Shown piece by piece: positions 1 to 6,468 of a DNA stretch of 10,887 nt (within the stretch, counting starts at the first letter, position 1; each line of letters starts with the position of its first letter). This DNA is from an uncultured Porphyromonadaceae bacterium (lineage in GTDB: Bacteria > Bacteroidota > Bacteroidia > Bacteroidales > Muribaculaceae), in assembly GCA_938027385.1 (NCBI GenBank), contig CALJBF010000325.1, positions 1 through 10,887 of the forward strand, read 5' to 3'. Made by a program: the position numbers and the translations under genes. The notes under the pieces are model-generated. The model ran no database searches. It was not told the origin of the DNA and was given only the letters and a program-made list of their open reading frames with translations.

Positions 1-54
1 AACTGCTCTTTCAAGAATGAAAATCTTGCGTCCTAACCGATAGACGAATGGGCC
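1..54 (-). tRNA. tRNA-Glu (UUC), partial: 3' end beyond the window
   Basis: The minus strand from 54 down to 1 matches base for base the 5' 54 nucleotides of the complete tRNA-Glu at 528-599. It includes the acceptor 5' arm GGCCCAT, the D arm and the anticodon loop TTTTCAT (anticodon TTC). The last 18 bases (end of the T arm and acceptor 3' arm) fall before position 1. It lies 145 bases downstream of rpsT on the same strand. I see no good promoter of its own, only a weak TAATTTTC box near 92-99 without a partner, so it is probably made as part of the tRNA-rpsT-tRNA transcript and processed out. Confidence 0.93.
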
Positions 55-61
55 GAAATCT

Positions 62-90
62 ACCCACTGGCTTTCTCAAGCCCTGTGGGT
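62..90 (-). other. Stem-loop between rpsT and the downstream tRNA-Glu
   Basis: The arms ACCCAC (62-67) and GTGGGT (85-90) enclose a second stem, GGCTT (69-73) with AAGCC (78-82), around a 4-base loop. This gives 11 base pairs in all, with small bulges at 68 and 83-84. On the minus-strand transcript it falls after the rpsT stop and 7 bases before the mature tRNA 5' end. There is no U-run after it, so it is not a classical terminator. It could be a processing or attenuation structure; the role is inference. Confidence 0.5.
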
Positions 91-199
91 CGAAAATTAC
101 GAGAATATTATTGGATAAGTATCGAAATTTTCGTTTATGTGGAGTGCTGTCTCCTGTCGGAACCTATGCGGCCTAATGTACCGCCCGTAGCGGAATGTT

Positions 200-454
200 T
201 TAGCCGAGTTTGTTGATCAGGATAGCCAGACGGCTCTTCAGGTTCGAGGCTTTGTTCTTCGAGATAGACTTCTTTGCGGCCAGACGGTCGAGCATAGAAG
301 ATACTTTCTTGTAAGACTCCTCGGCCTGTGCCTTGTCGGTCATGGCGCGGAGACGGCGCACGGCTGTGCGGGCGCTTTTAGCGTAGTAACGGTTGCGCAG
401 ACGACGGCTCTGTGTCTGGCGGATGCGTTTTAAAGCTGATTTATGGTTAGCCAT
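200..454 (-). CDS. rpsT: 30S ribosomal protein bS20
   Basis: This encodes the 84-residue small-subunit protein bS20, which binds 16S rRNA and helps assemble the 30S body. The sequence begins MANHKSALKRIRQ, the usual S20 opening. It is very rich in Lys and Arg, helical throughout, and ends in ILINKLG; the length fits the family. I chose the ATG at 452-454. The frame stays open upstream to 481, but those nine extra residues do not belong to S20. The 5' leader lacks a Shine-Dalgarno site and has an A-rich stretch (CTAAAA) right before the ATG, as is common in Bacteroidota. It lies 73 bases downstream of a tRNA-Glu gene and upstream of a second one, so it is likely cotranscribed from the promoter at 650-681. 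Confidence 0.97.
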   Translation of the reverse strand: MANHKSALKRIRQTQSRRLRNRYYAKSARTAVRRLRAMTDKAQAEESYKKVSSMLDRLAAKKSISKNKASNLKSRLAILINKLG

Positions 455-527
455 TTTTAGGTAAAATGTCATTTGTTCCAAGCCATGCTCAGTCGGGCGC
501 TGACTTGCTGTTATTAGTTATTTTTAG

Positions 528-599
528 TAGCCCATAGCAGAATCGAACTGCTCTTTCAAGAATGAAAATCTTGCGTCCTAACCGATAGACGAATGGGCC
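528..599 (-). tRNA. tRNA-Glu (UUC)
   Basis: This is a complete cloverleaf on the minus strand, read from 599 to 528. The acceptor 5' arm GGCCCAT pairs with ATGGGCT (first pair G-U), followed by discriminator A. The D arm contains GTCT...GGTTAGGAC, the anticodon stem is CAAGA/TCTTG with loop TTTTCAT (anticodon UUC), and the T arm contains GTTCGATTC. The CCA end is not encoded. It is the first gene after the promoter at 650-681 and is followed 73 bases later by rpsT. Confidence 0.97.
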
Positions 600-649
600 T
601 CTCCAAATTACGTTTAATATACATCCACCCATGTGGGCTTTTGCGACTG

Positions 650-681
650 CAAAGTTAAGCGATTGTCGGCGAATACGCAAA
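650..681 (-). promoter_or_regulatory. Bacteroidota-type promoter for tRNA-Glu/rpsT
   Basis: On the minus strand a -33 element TTTG (681-678) is followed, after exactly 20 bases, by the -7 element TAACTTTG (657-650). This matches the TTTG-N20-TAnnTTTG pattern used by the Bacteroidota primary sigma factor. Transcription should begin around 645, about 45 bases before the tRNA-Glu. The -33 element lies inside the left arm of the inverted repeat at 672-706. Confidence 0.85.
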
Positions 682-706
682 TTTTTAGACGAAAAATTTG
701 CGTATT
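672..706. repeat. Perfect 15-bp inverted repeat overlapping the -33 element
   Basis: The left arm AATACGCAAATTTTT (672-686) and right arm AAAAATTTGCGTATT (692-706) are perfect reverse complements around the 5-base spacer AGACG. The repeat sits between the end of the phosphoethanolamine transferase gene (stop at 803) and the tRNA-Glu promoter. It could act as an operator, because it covers the -33 box. It could also act as a transcript hairpin that ends read-through from the upstream surface-glycan operon; no U-run follows it. The two roles are not exclusive, and both are inference. Confidence 0.75.
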
Positions 707-802
707 GACGCCTAATTTTGTTGTGCGTCAGCGTTTTGTGATAATTGCCGAAATGCTTATTTGAAATCGTTCCGAATAATATCGGTTTTTGTAAATCGGT
801 TG

Positions 803-2455
803 TCAATCATAGACTTGAGGGTGCGGTTCGTAGCTGATGCGGATCAGGCGGGGGCGGGTGGGATCGTAGGCGGGGTTCACGACACTGCGCGCGGGGTCGA
901 AGGAGGGGGTGGAGATGTCGGCAAGTTCCATGAGCATGTGGCCGATATCGTCGGTGGTGGCGCGCAACGGGGCGGCGCGGCGTATTGCGAGTGCCTTTTC
1001 GGGATGGCGGTGGAGGAATGTCGGGGTCATGTAGACCATCATCGGTACGCGCAGCTGGAACGAGGGGTCTGAGGCGCCTTTGGCCGTGCCGTGGCCGAAG
1101 AAGTCACTGAGATCGTGAATCTCTTCGCCGTGGTCTGAAATGTAGACGACAACGGCGTCGCGGTCGCGCCACTTTCCGATAATCGATGCTACGATATGGT
1201 CATTGTAGAGTGTGGCGTTGTCGTATGCGGCCAGGTCGGCGCGCTGTGTGGGGGTGAAACGGCGGCTGTCGTATCCGTCGGGGGTGAACCGTGCGAACGA
1301 GGCGGGGTAACGGTCGCGGTAATAATAATGCTGCCCGTACAGGTGGATGAAATAGAATCCCGGGCGTCCCACGGGGCGGATTGCGGCGGCAACGATGCTG
1401 TCGTCGGCGAGGTAGCGGTCTGAACGGAAGTCATAGCAGATGCCGGACAGTTCCGGGGCGCTCTGGAAGTAATCGCCGTCGCCGGTGGTGAACTGGTTCT
1501 CGTACAGGGCGGTATAGTAACCGGCCCTGCGGAACAGCACGGGGAATATCGGTGTGGATGATGTGCCCCGGTCGACAACGCTCATATTGAGCATATACTT
1601 CATGGCGTTGAGGGTGTTGTCGGAGGGGGAGATCACATCGGTAAACACCACGAGCGACGAGTCGGCGCTCCAGGCCGAAAGATTCGGGGTGGTCGGTCTG
1701 TCGTAGCCGTAAAGAGGGGTGTGGTGGCAGGCGAACGATTCGCCGAGGATGAATACAAAATCGGTTTCGGGGGTGGTGACGGCAGTTGCCTCGGCCTCGC
1801 GGCATGCGGCTGTGAGCTCGCGGGTGAAACGCAGAGTCTGTGTCGAGTGGCGCAGACTGTTGAGCACGCGCGTCAGGGTAGTGTAGGCCGGTATGTATCC
1901 GCCGTTCGTTCCGGCCGAGCATACGGCCGCCACTCCCATATACAGATATATCGCTGTGCCCGCAACGGAGGTGCCGATGGCGATGCGGCGCCCCCAGCGT
2001 GCGCCGATATGTGCGTCGGCGAGTCGGGCAAGCATCCATGCCGCATATATATAAGCCGCCGCCCCGCCTGCGTACAGCGCTATGGTGAGCGGTCCGAAAT
2101 AGCTTTTGCCGAAAGTGGCGCCCTCGTCGGCGCGGGTGTTCATGATGAGTTCGGCCGTATGATAGAAGATGACCTGCCCGAAAGTAGTGATCATGAAGAT
2201 ATCGGTGGCTGTCAGCAGTGTGTAGAGAGCCGTCATGATCCAAAGCGCGGCTGTGCCGAGCGGTTTCCACACCCGGCCGAGCAGATGCACGGCGAGCGTT
2301 TCGGCCGTGGCAAACAGTCCCGACAGGCACACGACGCACAGCACCCCGAACAGAGAGGGGTATTGCCACAGGACAAGGCTGTTGCTGACCAGATTGAGAA
2401 TCAGCAACATCCAGAATATGCGGCCGCAATGGCGCGTGTCGGAGGTGCGGTTCAT
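803..2455 (-). CDS. EptA/CptA-like phosphoethanolamine transferase (sulfatase-fold, membrane)
   Basis: This 550-residue inner-membrane enzyme probably moves phosphoethanolamine from phosphatidylethanolamine onto lipid A, LPS core or another surface glycan. Five hydrophobic segments lie at about 13-30, 37-58, 67-92, 121-145 and 158-180, followed by a periplasmic alkaline-phosphatase-fold domain. Expected family residues are visible: FILGES (Glu239 as metal ligand), the following YGYDRPTTPNLS, ISPSDNTLNAMKYML with Thr281 as the likely nucleophile, HLYGQHYYYRDRYP (His371, His376), SDHGEE (Asp441, His442) and FGHGT (His455). The assignments rest on motif order as known for EptA and MCR-type enzymes. 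The start overlaps the stop of the upstream glycosyltransferase gene in an ATGA, which suggests translational coupling. It is the last gene of the operon. The acceptor cannot be read from sequence, and other members of the superfamily (e.g. phosphoglycerol transferases) remain possible. Confidence 0.85.
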   Translation of the reverse strand: MNRTSDTRHCGRIFWMLLILNLVSNSLVLWQYPSLFGVLCVVCLSGLFATAETLAVHLLGRVWKPLGTAALWIMTALYTLLTATDIFMITTFGQVIFYHTAELIMNTRADEGATFGKSYFGPLTIALYAGGAAAYIYAAWMLARLADAHIGARWGRRIAIGTSVAGTAIYLYMGVAAVCSAGTNGGYIPAYTTLTRVLNSLRHSTQTLRFTRELTAACREAEATAVTTPETDFVFILGESFACHHTPLYGYDRPTTPNLSAWSADSSLVVFTDVISPSDNTLNAMKYMLNMSVVDRGTSSTPIFPVLFRRAGYYTALYENQFTTGDGDYFQSAPELSGICYDFRSDRYLADDSIVAAAIRPVGRPGFYFIHLYGQHYYYRDRYPASFARFTPDGYDSRRFTPTQRADLAAYDNATLYNDHIVASIIGKWRDRDAVVVYISDHGEEIHDLSDFFGHGTAKGASDPSFQLRVPMMVYMTPTFLHRHPEKALAIRRAAPLRATTDDIGHMLMELADISTPSFDPARSVVNPAYDPTRPRLIRISYEPHPQVYD

Positions 2456-2916
2456 CCGGCGAGGATGGCTGAAACGAGGGTGGATGATGCCGTTGGTGAG
2501 ATGGCGCGCAGGGGTGCCAGCGCGGGGTCGGTAATCAGGGTGGCCAGAGTGTCGGTGCTGTCGGCCACATGCACATAGCCTAATTCGCTGAGGCGCCTGG
2601 CTGTGGCCTGCTGGTGGTCGTTGCGGTGCTCGCCGAGAGCTGCTTTGCGCGGCACCACGATTATCGGCTTTGCGCTCTCGAGAGCCGAGATTATGGTGCC
2701 CATGCCGGCATGCGCCACGATAAGACGGGCACGCGAGAAAATCTCGCCGAACTCGTCGGGGGCAATGAATCCGCGGGTGGTGAGGTTGCGTGGTCGGTAG
2801 CGGTCGGGAATGGCCTGCACTACAAGTTCCTCGCCGCCGAGCGACGGGGCGATGCTGTCAAGCATCTCAAGGAAACGGTCAAAGGGCAACTGGGTGCCGG
2901 TAGTGGCGAATATCAT
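2452..2916 (-). CDS. Alg13/PssE-like glycosyltransferase catalytic half
   Basis: This 154-residue protein corresponds to the C-terminal, nucleotide-sugar-binding half of a GT-B (family 28) glycosyltransferase. It opens with MIFATTGTQLPFDRFLEML, the typical PssE/Alg13 start, which is why I chose the ATG at 2914-2916 over the in-frame upstream ATGs that would run into the preceding gene. The donor-binding segment VAHAGMGTIISALESAKP (67-84), then IIVVPR and GEHRNDHQ (95-102), is the family hallmark. Such proteins work as a two-part enzyme with an Alg14/PssD partner, and that partner is encoded just upstream. The pair typically adds the second sugar to a lipid-linked sugar at the cytoplasmic membrane face. 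The donor sugar cannot be deduced. Its stop overlaps the next gene's start. Confidence 0.88.
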   Translation of the reverse strand: MIFATTGTQLPFDRFLEMLDSIAPSLGGEELVVQAIPDRYRPRNLTTRGFIAPDEFGEIFSRARLIVAHAGMGTIISALESAKPIIVVPRKAALGEHRNDHQQATARRLSELGYVHVADSTDTLATLITDPALAPLRAISPTASSTLVSAILAG

Positions 2917-2977
2917 CGGGAGGGGTGGTTCGTCGGGTTCGTGTGGTTTCAATGGCGCGTGGCGGGGTATGTGGGTG

Positions 2978-3487
2978 TCAGGCGTCGTCGCCGAGCACAT
3001 TCCCGGCATATCTGACGCGGCCGCCTGCAAGCTCCGGCCATTGGGTGTAGGTTTCGGAGGCGATGCGCGATGCCAGACGGCCGCACATTGACAGCTGTTC
3101 GACATTCGCTATCGAGTCGACCCACACGGCCCGCACGCCGCAGAGCCTTGCGGCGATGATGGTGACAAGGCCCGGTGCGGCCCCGGTGGAAACGACCACA
3201 TCGGGGTGCAGACGCCTGACAATGCGGATTGCGCGCCACAGGGCCGGAAAAAGGCGCCAGGCGTCGGTGCGGCTGAAGTCGCCCAGCCGGAAGAACCGGC
3301 TCCCCCGGGGAATCATGGTGGCGCACCGGTCGTGCGTCGACAGATAGTCGACCTGGCATCCGCGCCGGTGCATGCCGGCGGTGAGCCGCAGCAGCTGTAT
3401 CCAGTGGCCGCCGAGCGAGGCGGCCGCCAGTACGTGGCGCGTGTCTGCGGGTGACTGCGGTTTCTTTCCGTTGTCGGGGTGGCTCAT
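2978..3487 (-). CDS. Alg14/PssD-like membrane-anchoring glycosyltransferase subunit
   Basis: This 169-residue protein resembles Alg14/PssD, the acceptor-binding half of a split glycosyltransferase, which recruits the Alg13/PssE half to the membrane. Visible landmarks are HVLAAASLGGHWIQLLRL (18-35, the glycine-rich acceptor loop), VVVSTGAAPGLVTIIAARL (98-116), DSIANVEQLS (124-133) and TQWPELA (148-154). All are in the family's usual order and the length is normal. It starts 10 bases after the ATP-grasp gene stop, and the Alg13-like gene starts 61 bases after its own stop. The adjacency of the two halves strongly supports both calls. The first 17 residues are polar and not conserved, so a later start cannot be excluded, but no internal Met is better placed. 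Confidence 0.85.
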   Translation of the reverse strand: MSHPDNGKKPQSPADTRHVLAAASLGGHWIQLLRLTAGMHRRGCQVDYLSTHDRCATMIPRGSRFFRLGDFSRTDAWRLFPALWRAIRIVRRLHPDVVVSTGAAPGLVTIIAARLCGVRAVWVDSIANVEQLSMCGRLASRIASETYTQWPELAGGRVRYAGNVLGDDA

Positions 3488-3497
3488 CGGCAGGGTG

Positions 3498-4394
3498 TCA
3501 TGAACGTTGTGGCAGTCTTATCATGTCGCCGAGGCGGCGCTGGAACGCGAGAGTGTAGTCGGTGTCCATACCGGGGGTGAACGACATCTCGCCGAACATC
3601 GGGCGTCCGTCGATCACATAGAAGTCCACGCGCACATACTCGAACCCTTCGGACAGGCGTGCGGCGATGCGTTTCATCTCGTCCCAGCAGGGCGGGGGCG
3701 GCGTCACGGGGCCGGGAATGATGTGGCTCAGCGAATATGCGCACGAGTCGGGCACCGGTTTCCAGTCCATGTCGTAGATAATGCACTTCTTGGTGTGGGT
3801 TCCCTCCACCCGGTCAGAGAACACGGTGCAGAAGGCCGGTTTGCCGTCAAAACACTCGAGCTTGTAGTCGATGAGGGGTTTTTCGGGGTCGCCGTCCTGC
3901 ACAAGCAGTTCCTCGGCTATGATCAGCGGTTTTATCAGTGAGTAATGACGCTCGCCGGTAAGATCGCCGAAATGGATATCCATCCATCGCGAAAGCTTTT
4001 TCACGGCATGGCGCCGGTCGAGCTGTGCTTTGTCTCGCACGATTATGTTCGTGGTGCAGCCGTTGTTGGTTTTGATCACGAAACTGTTGGGCAGGGCTTC
4101 AAAATCGATCTCGTCGGCCGACTCATACACGCCGTATAGCTTTGCAAGCAGGCTTTCGCCGGCACGTTCCGCCACATACTGCCGCACGGCGTATTTGTCG
4201 GCCAGGCGTGCCTGGCGCTCCTGGGGGGTGTTGTTCATCAGCCAGAACACCTGGTCGTGATAGAGGCGCGGGTTACGGGTCTCCATCGGGCGGTGGTAGG
4301 CTTTGAGATACCTCAGGGCTATCCATTGCCTGGAAAACCGGTGCAGCACACCGTGCAGGGGGTTGAGTATATAATATTTCAGCGATAAAGCCAT
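3498..4394 (-). CDS. TupA-like ATP-grasp ligase
   Basis: This 298-residue protein belongs to the TupA-type ATP-grasp family, named after teichuronopeptide synthesis in alkaliphilic Bacillus. Members are found in many polysaccharide loci and are predicted to form amide or peptide bonds on surface glycans. The order of motifs fits: LADKYAVRQYV (64-74), VYESADEIDFEALPNSFVIK (89-108), IKPLIIAEELL (154-164), DYKLECFDGKP (176-186), YDMDWKPVP (207-215) and VRVDFYVIDGRPMFGEM (254-270). The last of these carries acidic residues (Asp257, Glu269) of the kind that bind metal and ATP in ATP-grasp enzymes. Similar proteins are often annotated as glycosyltransferases. It is the first gene of the minus-strand operon. 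No clear promoter is visible in the 133 bases between it and the divergent trmB. The substrate is unknown. Confidence 0.82.
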   Translation of the reverse strand: MALSLKYYILNPLHGVLHRFSRQWIALRYLKAYHRPMETRNPRLYHDQVFWLMNNTPQERQARLADKYAVRQYVAERAGESLLAKLYGVYESADEIDFEALPNSFVIKTNNGCTTNIIVRDKAQLDRRHAVKKLSRWMDIHFGDLTGERHYSLIKPLIIAEELLVQDGDPEKPLIDYKLECFDGKPAFCTVFSDRVEGTHTKKCIIYDMDWKPVPDSCAYSLSHIIPGPVTPPPPCWDEMKRIAARLSEGFEYVRVDFYVIDGRPMFGEMSFTPGMDTDYTLAFQRRLGDMIRLPQRS

Positions 4395-4510
4395 GTCAAG
4401 TCGGAATCGGCGGGCAGTCTGTTACCCTTACCAATAACGCCGCCGATAGTTAAATATTGTGTAACGTGGTGCGACCGGCGGCAGATGCGGGTCGTGTGAA
4501 AGATTTTTTG

Positions 4511-4518
4511 TAACTTTG
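4511..4518 (+). promoter_or_regulatory. -7 promoter box directly upstream of trmB
   Basis: TAACTTTG matches the Bacteroidota -7 consensus TAnnTTTG and ends 9 bases before the trmB ATG at 4528. No TTTG or TTG lies 19-21 bases upstream (the sequence there is GC-rich), so the -33 contact is poor or absent. If the box is used, transcription begins near 4522-4524 and the leader is about 4-6 bases long. Confidence 0.55.
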
Positions 4519-4527
4519 TCAGTTGAT

Positions 4528-5322
4528 ATGGGAAAGAACAAATTGAAGAAGTTCAGGGAAATGGAGACCATAGACAGTGTCTTCCAGTATCCGTACTCGG
4601 TTCTTGAGGCCGAGGGGTTCCCTTTGCGCGGCCTGTGGCGCGAAAAGCAGTTCGGCGGCGACGGCCCTGTCGTGCTCGAGTTGGGGTGCGGCAAGGGTGA
4701 ATATACCGTGGGGCTTGCCCGCCGTTTCCCCGGCAGCAACTTCATAGGCCTCGACATCAAGGGGGCGCGCATGTGGACGGGTGCCCGTCAGGCACGCGAC
4801 GAGGGGCTTGCCAACGCAGCCTTCCTGCGCACCAACATCGAGCTTGCCGACCGCTTTTTCGCTCCCGGCGAGGTGTCTGAGATATGGATCACCTTCCCCG
4901 ACCCGCAGATGAAGAAGGCGCGCAAGCGCCTGACCGGCACGAACTTCATGGCGCTTTACCGCCGCATCCTGGCGCCGGGGGGCGTGGTGCGGCTCAAGAC
5001 CGACTCCCCTTTCCTGTATGCCTATACCCTGGCCATGGCCCGCGAGAACGGCATGGAGGTGCTGGCCTGTACCGACGACCTCTACGGCCCCGCGGCGATG
5101 GCCGACCCCACGCTGCCCGAGGGGTTGCGCGAGATACGCACATATTACGAGCAGCAGTGGCTGGCCCGCGGCCTGACCATAAAATACATAGCTCTGAAAC
5201 CGGGCTCTGCCGGCGAGTTGCGCGAGCCTGATGTGGAGATTCCGCACGACACCTACCGCTCATTCTCGCGCGGCACACTCGAGACCGGCGATTTCTCACG
5301 CCCGGCCGACAATAACCTGTAA
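4528..5322 (+). CDS. trmB: tRNA (guanine-N7-)-methyltransferase
   Basis: TrmB uses SAM to methylate N7 of G46 in the variable loop of tRNAs in the cytoplasm. The product has 264 residues. The SAM site is VLELGCGKGEYT (49-60), followed by FIGLDIKGARMWTGA (72-86). The family signature ITFPDPQMKKARKR (121-134) and the late segment YYEQQWLARGLTIKYI (206-221) are both present. The opening MGKNKLKKF is, from memory, the usual start of Bacteroidales TrmB, so I place the start at the ATG of 4528. The in-frame TTG at 4516 lies inside the -7 box and cannot be a start on that transcript. It is the first gene of a plus-strand run, 11 bases ahead of mrp, and divergent from the tupA-like operon. Confidence 0.95.
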   Translation: MGKNKLKKFREMETIDSVFQYPYSVLEAEGFPLRGLWREKQFGGDGPVVLELGCGKGEYTVGLARRFPGSNFIGLDIKGARMWTGARQARDEGLANAAFLRTNIELADRFFAPGEVSEIWITFPDPQMKKARKRLTGTNFMALYRRILAPGGVVRLKTDSPFLYAYTLAMARENGMEVLACTDDLYGPAAMADPTLPEGLREIRTYYEQQWLARGLTIKYIALKPGSAGELREPDVEIPHDTYRSFSRGTLETGDFSRPADNNL

Positions 5323-5333
5323 TCACAACCGAC

Positions 5334-6440
5334 ATGGAACGCTTATATCCCAACCTTATACTTGACGCCCTGCGCAACGTGCGCTATCCGGCGTCGGGCA
5401 AAAACATCGTCGAGGCCGGCATGGTGGCCGACGACATCCGCATAGACGGCAACCGCGTAAGTTTCTCGCTGATTTTCGACAAGCCCACCGACCCGTTCAT
5501 AAAGTCGCTGGTGCGCGCCGCCGAGGCCGCGATCACCACATATATCTCGCCCGAGGTTGACATAAAGGGGAACGTAGGCGTGATCACACGCCAGTCTATG
5601 CCCGTGCCTGCCGAGAAACCGCTGCGCCACGTGAAGAACATCATCGGCGTGTCGTCGGGCAAAGGTGGCGTGGGGAAATCCACCGTCGCCGCCAACCTGG
5701 CGGTGGCCCTGGCGCGCGAAGGGTACAAGGTGGGTCTGCTCGACGCCGACATCTTCGGGCCGTCGATGCCGAAAATGTTCGGTGTCGAAGACGAGGAGCT
5801 TTACATGCACAAGGTCGATGACCGCGACCTGATCATCCCCATCGAGCGCTATGGCGTGAAACTGCTGTCGATCGGATTCCTGGTCGACAAGAACGCCCCG
5901 GTGCTTTGGCGCGGCTCGATGGCCTCGAACGCCCTGAAACAGCTTATCGGCGATGCCGACTGGGGCGATCTCGACTACTTCGTGATCGACATGCCGCCGG
6001 GCACCTCGGATATCCACCTGACGCTGGTTCAGACCCTGGCCATAACCGGTGTGGTGATTGTGACCACCCCGCAGGAGGTGGCGCTGGCCGATGCCCGCAA
6101 GGGGATAGCCATGTTCACCGGCGACAAGGTGAATGTGCCCATCCTCGGGCTGGTAGAGAACATGGCCTGGTTCACCCCCGAAACCCATCCCGACGAGAAA
6201 TACTATATCTTCGGCCGCGAAGGCGGCGTGCGTCTGGCCAAGGAGCTTGGCGTGAAACTGCTGGCGCAGATTCCGCTGGTGGCCACGGTATGCGAGAGCG
6301 GCGACGGCGGCGAGCCCATAGCGCGCCGCGACTCGCTGATGGGGCACGAGTTCATCCATCTGGCCCATGAGGTCACCGAGGCTGTCGACCGCCGCAACGC
6401 CACCCTCCCCCCGACACAGGTCGTTGGCCTCAAGAAATAA
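5334..6440 (+). CDS. mrp: Mrp/ApbC-family P-loop ATPase (iron-sulfur carrier type)
   Basis: This 368-residue MinD/ParA-like ATPase belongs to the Mrp/NBP35 family, whose members carry and deliver iron-sulfur clusters. An N-terminal MIP18/DUF59-type domain covers about 1-90. The ATPase domain has a deviant Walker A, SGKGGVGKST (108-117), the A' segment LLDADIFGPSMPKMFG (135-150), Walker B with YFVIDMPPGTSD (215-226), and TTPQEVALADARKG (244-257). In many Mrp/ApbC proteins a CxxC pair that binds the bridging cluster follows ENM. Here that place reads ENMAWFTPETHPDEKYYIFG (275-294) with no cysteine, and the whole protein has a single Cys (320). From memory, Bacteroidota Mrp proteins share this. 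Cluster binding therefore cannot be assumed. The gene lies 11 bases after trmB and 28 bases before aroQ. Confidence 0.92.
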   Translation: MERLYPNLILDALRNVRYPASGKNIVEAGMVADDIRIDGNRVSFSLIFDKPTDPFIKSLVRAAEAAITTYISPEVDIKGNVGVITRQSMPVPAEKPLRHVKNIIGVSSGKGGVGKSTVAANLAVALAREGYKVGLLDADIFGPSMPKMFGVEDEELYMHKVDDRDLIIPIERYGVKLLSIGFLVDKNAPVLWRGSMASNALKQLIGDADWGDLDYFVIDMPPGTSDIHLTLVQTLAITGVVIVTTPQEVALADARKGIAMFTGDKVNVPILGLVENMAWFTPETHPDEKYYIFGREGGVRLAKELGVKLLAQIPLVATVCESGDGGEPIARRDSLMGHEFIHLAHEVTEAVDRRNATLPPTQVVGLKK

Positions 6441-6468
6441 TCCCGGCATACCGTCCCCCCCTCCACAC

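Noticed and set aside
181..193. Small hairpin CCGC-CCGTA-GCGG just after rpsT
   Set aside because: Only four base pairs and no U-run, which is too weak to call a terminator.
697..720. Possible plus-strand promoter (TTTG then TAATTTTG)
   Set aside because: The spacing is 12 bases instead of about 20, and no plus-strand gene follows.
1431..2429. 332-codon minus-strand frame inside the phosphoethanolamine transferase gene
   Set aside because: It overlaps the strongly supported transferase frame on the same strand. Its Arg/His-rich, motif-free product is typical of an out-of-frame reading of GC-rich DNA.
1721..2578. 285-codon plus-strand frame opposite the transferase and glycosyltransferase genes
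   Set aside because: It is antisense to two recognised genes, with no promoter and no motif.
2917..3105. Upstream in-frame extension of the Alg13-like protein
   Set aside because: The extra 63 residues are low-complexity and overlap the Alg14-like gene. The family starts at the MIFATTGTQ position.
4439..4482. Inverted repeat GCCGCCG / CGGCGGC between tupA-like gene and trmB
   Set aside because: Seven-base GC-only arms with a 30-base spacer are easily found by chance in this GC-rich DNA.
4395..4527. Minus-strand promoter for the surface-glycan operon
   Set aside because: I looked for TAnnTTTG on the minus strand and found only poor partial matches, so I report none.
6367..6468. Upstream extension of aroQ
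   Set aside because: It would overlap the end of mrp and add Pro/Ser/Arg-rich residues absent from type II dehydroquinate dehydratases.
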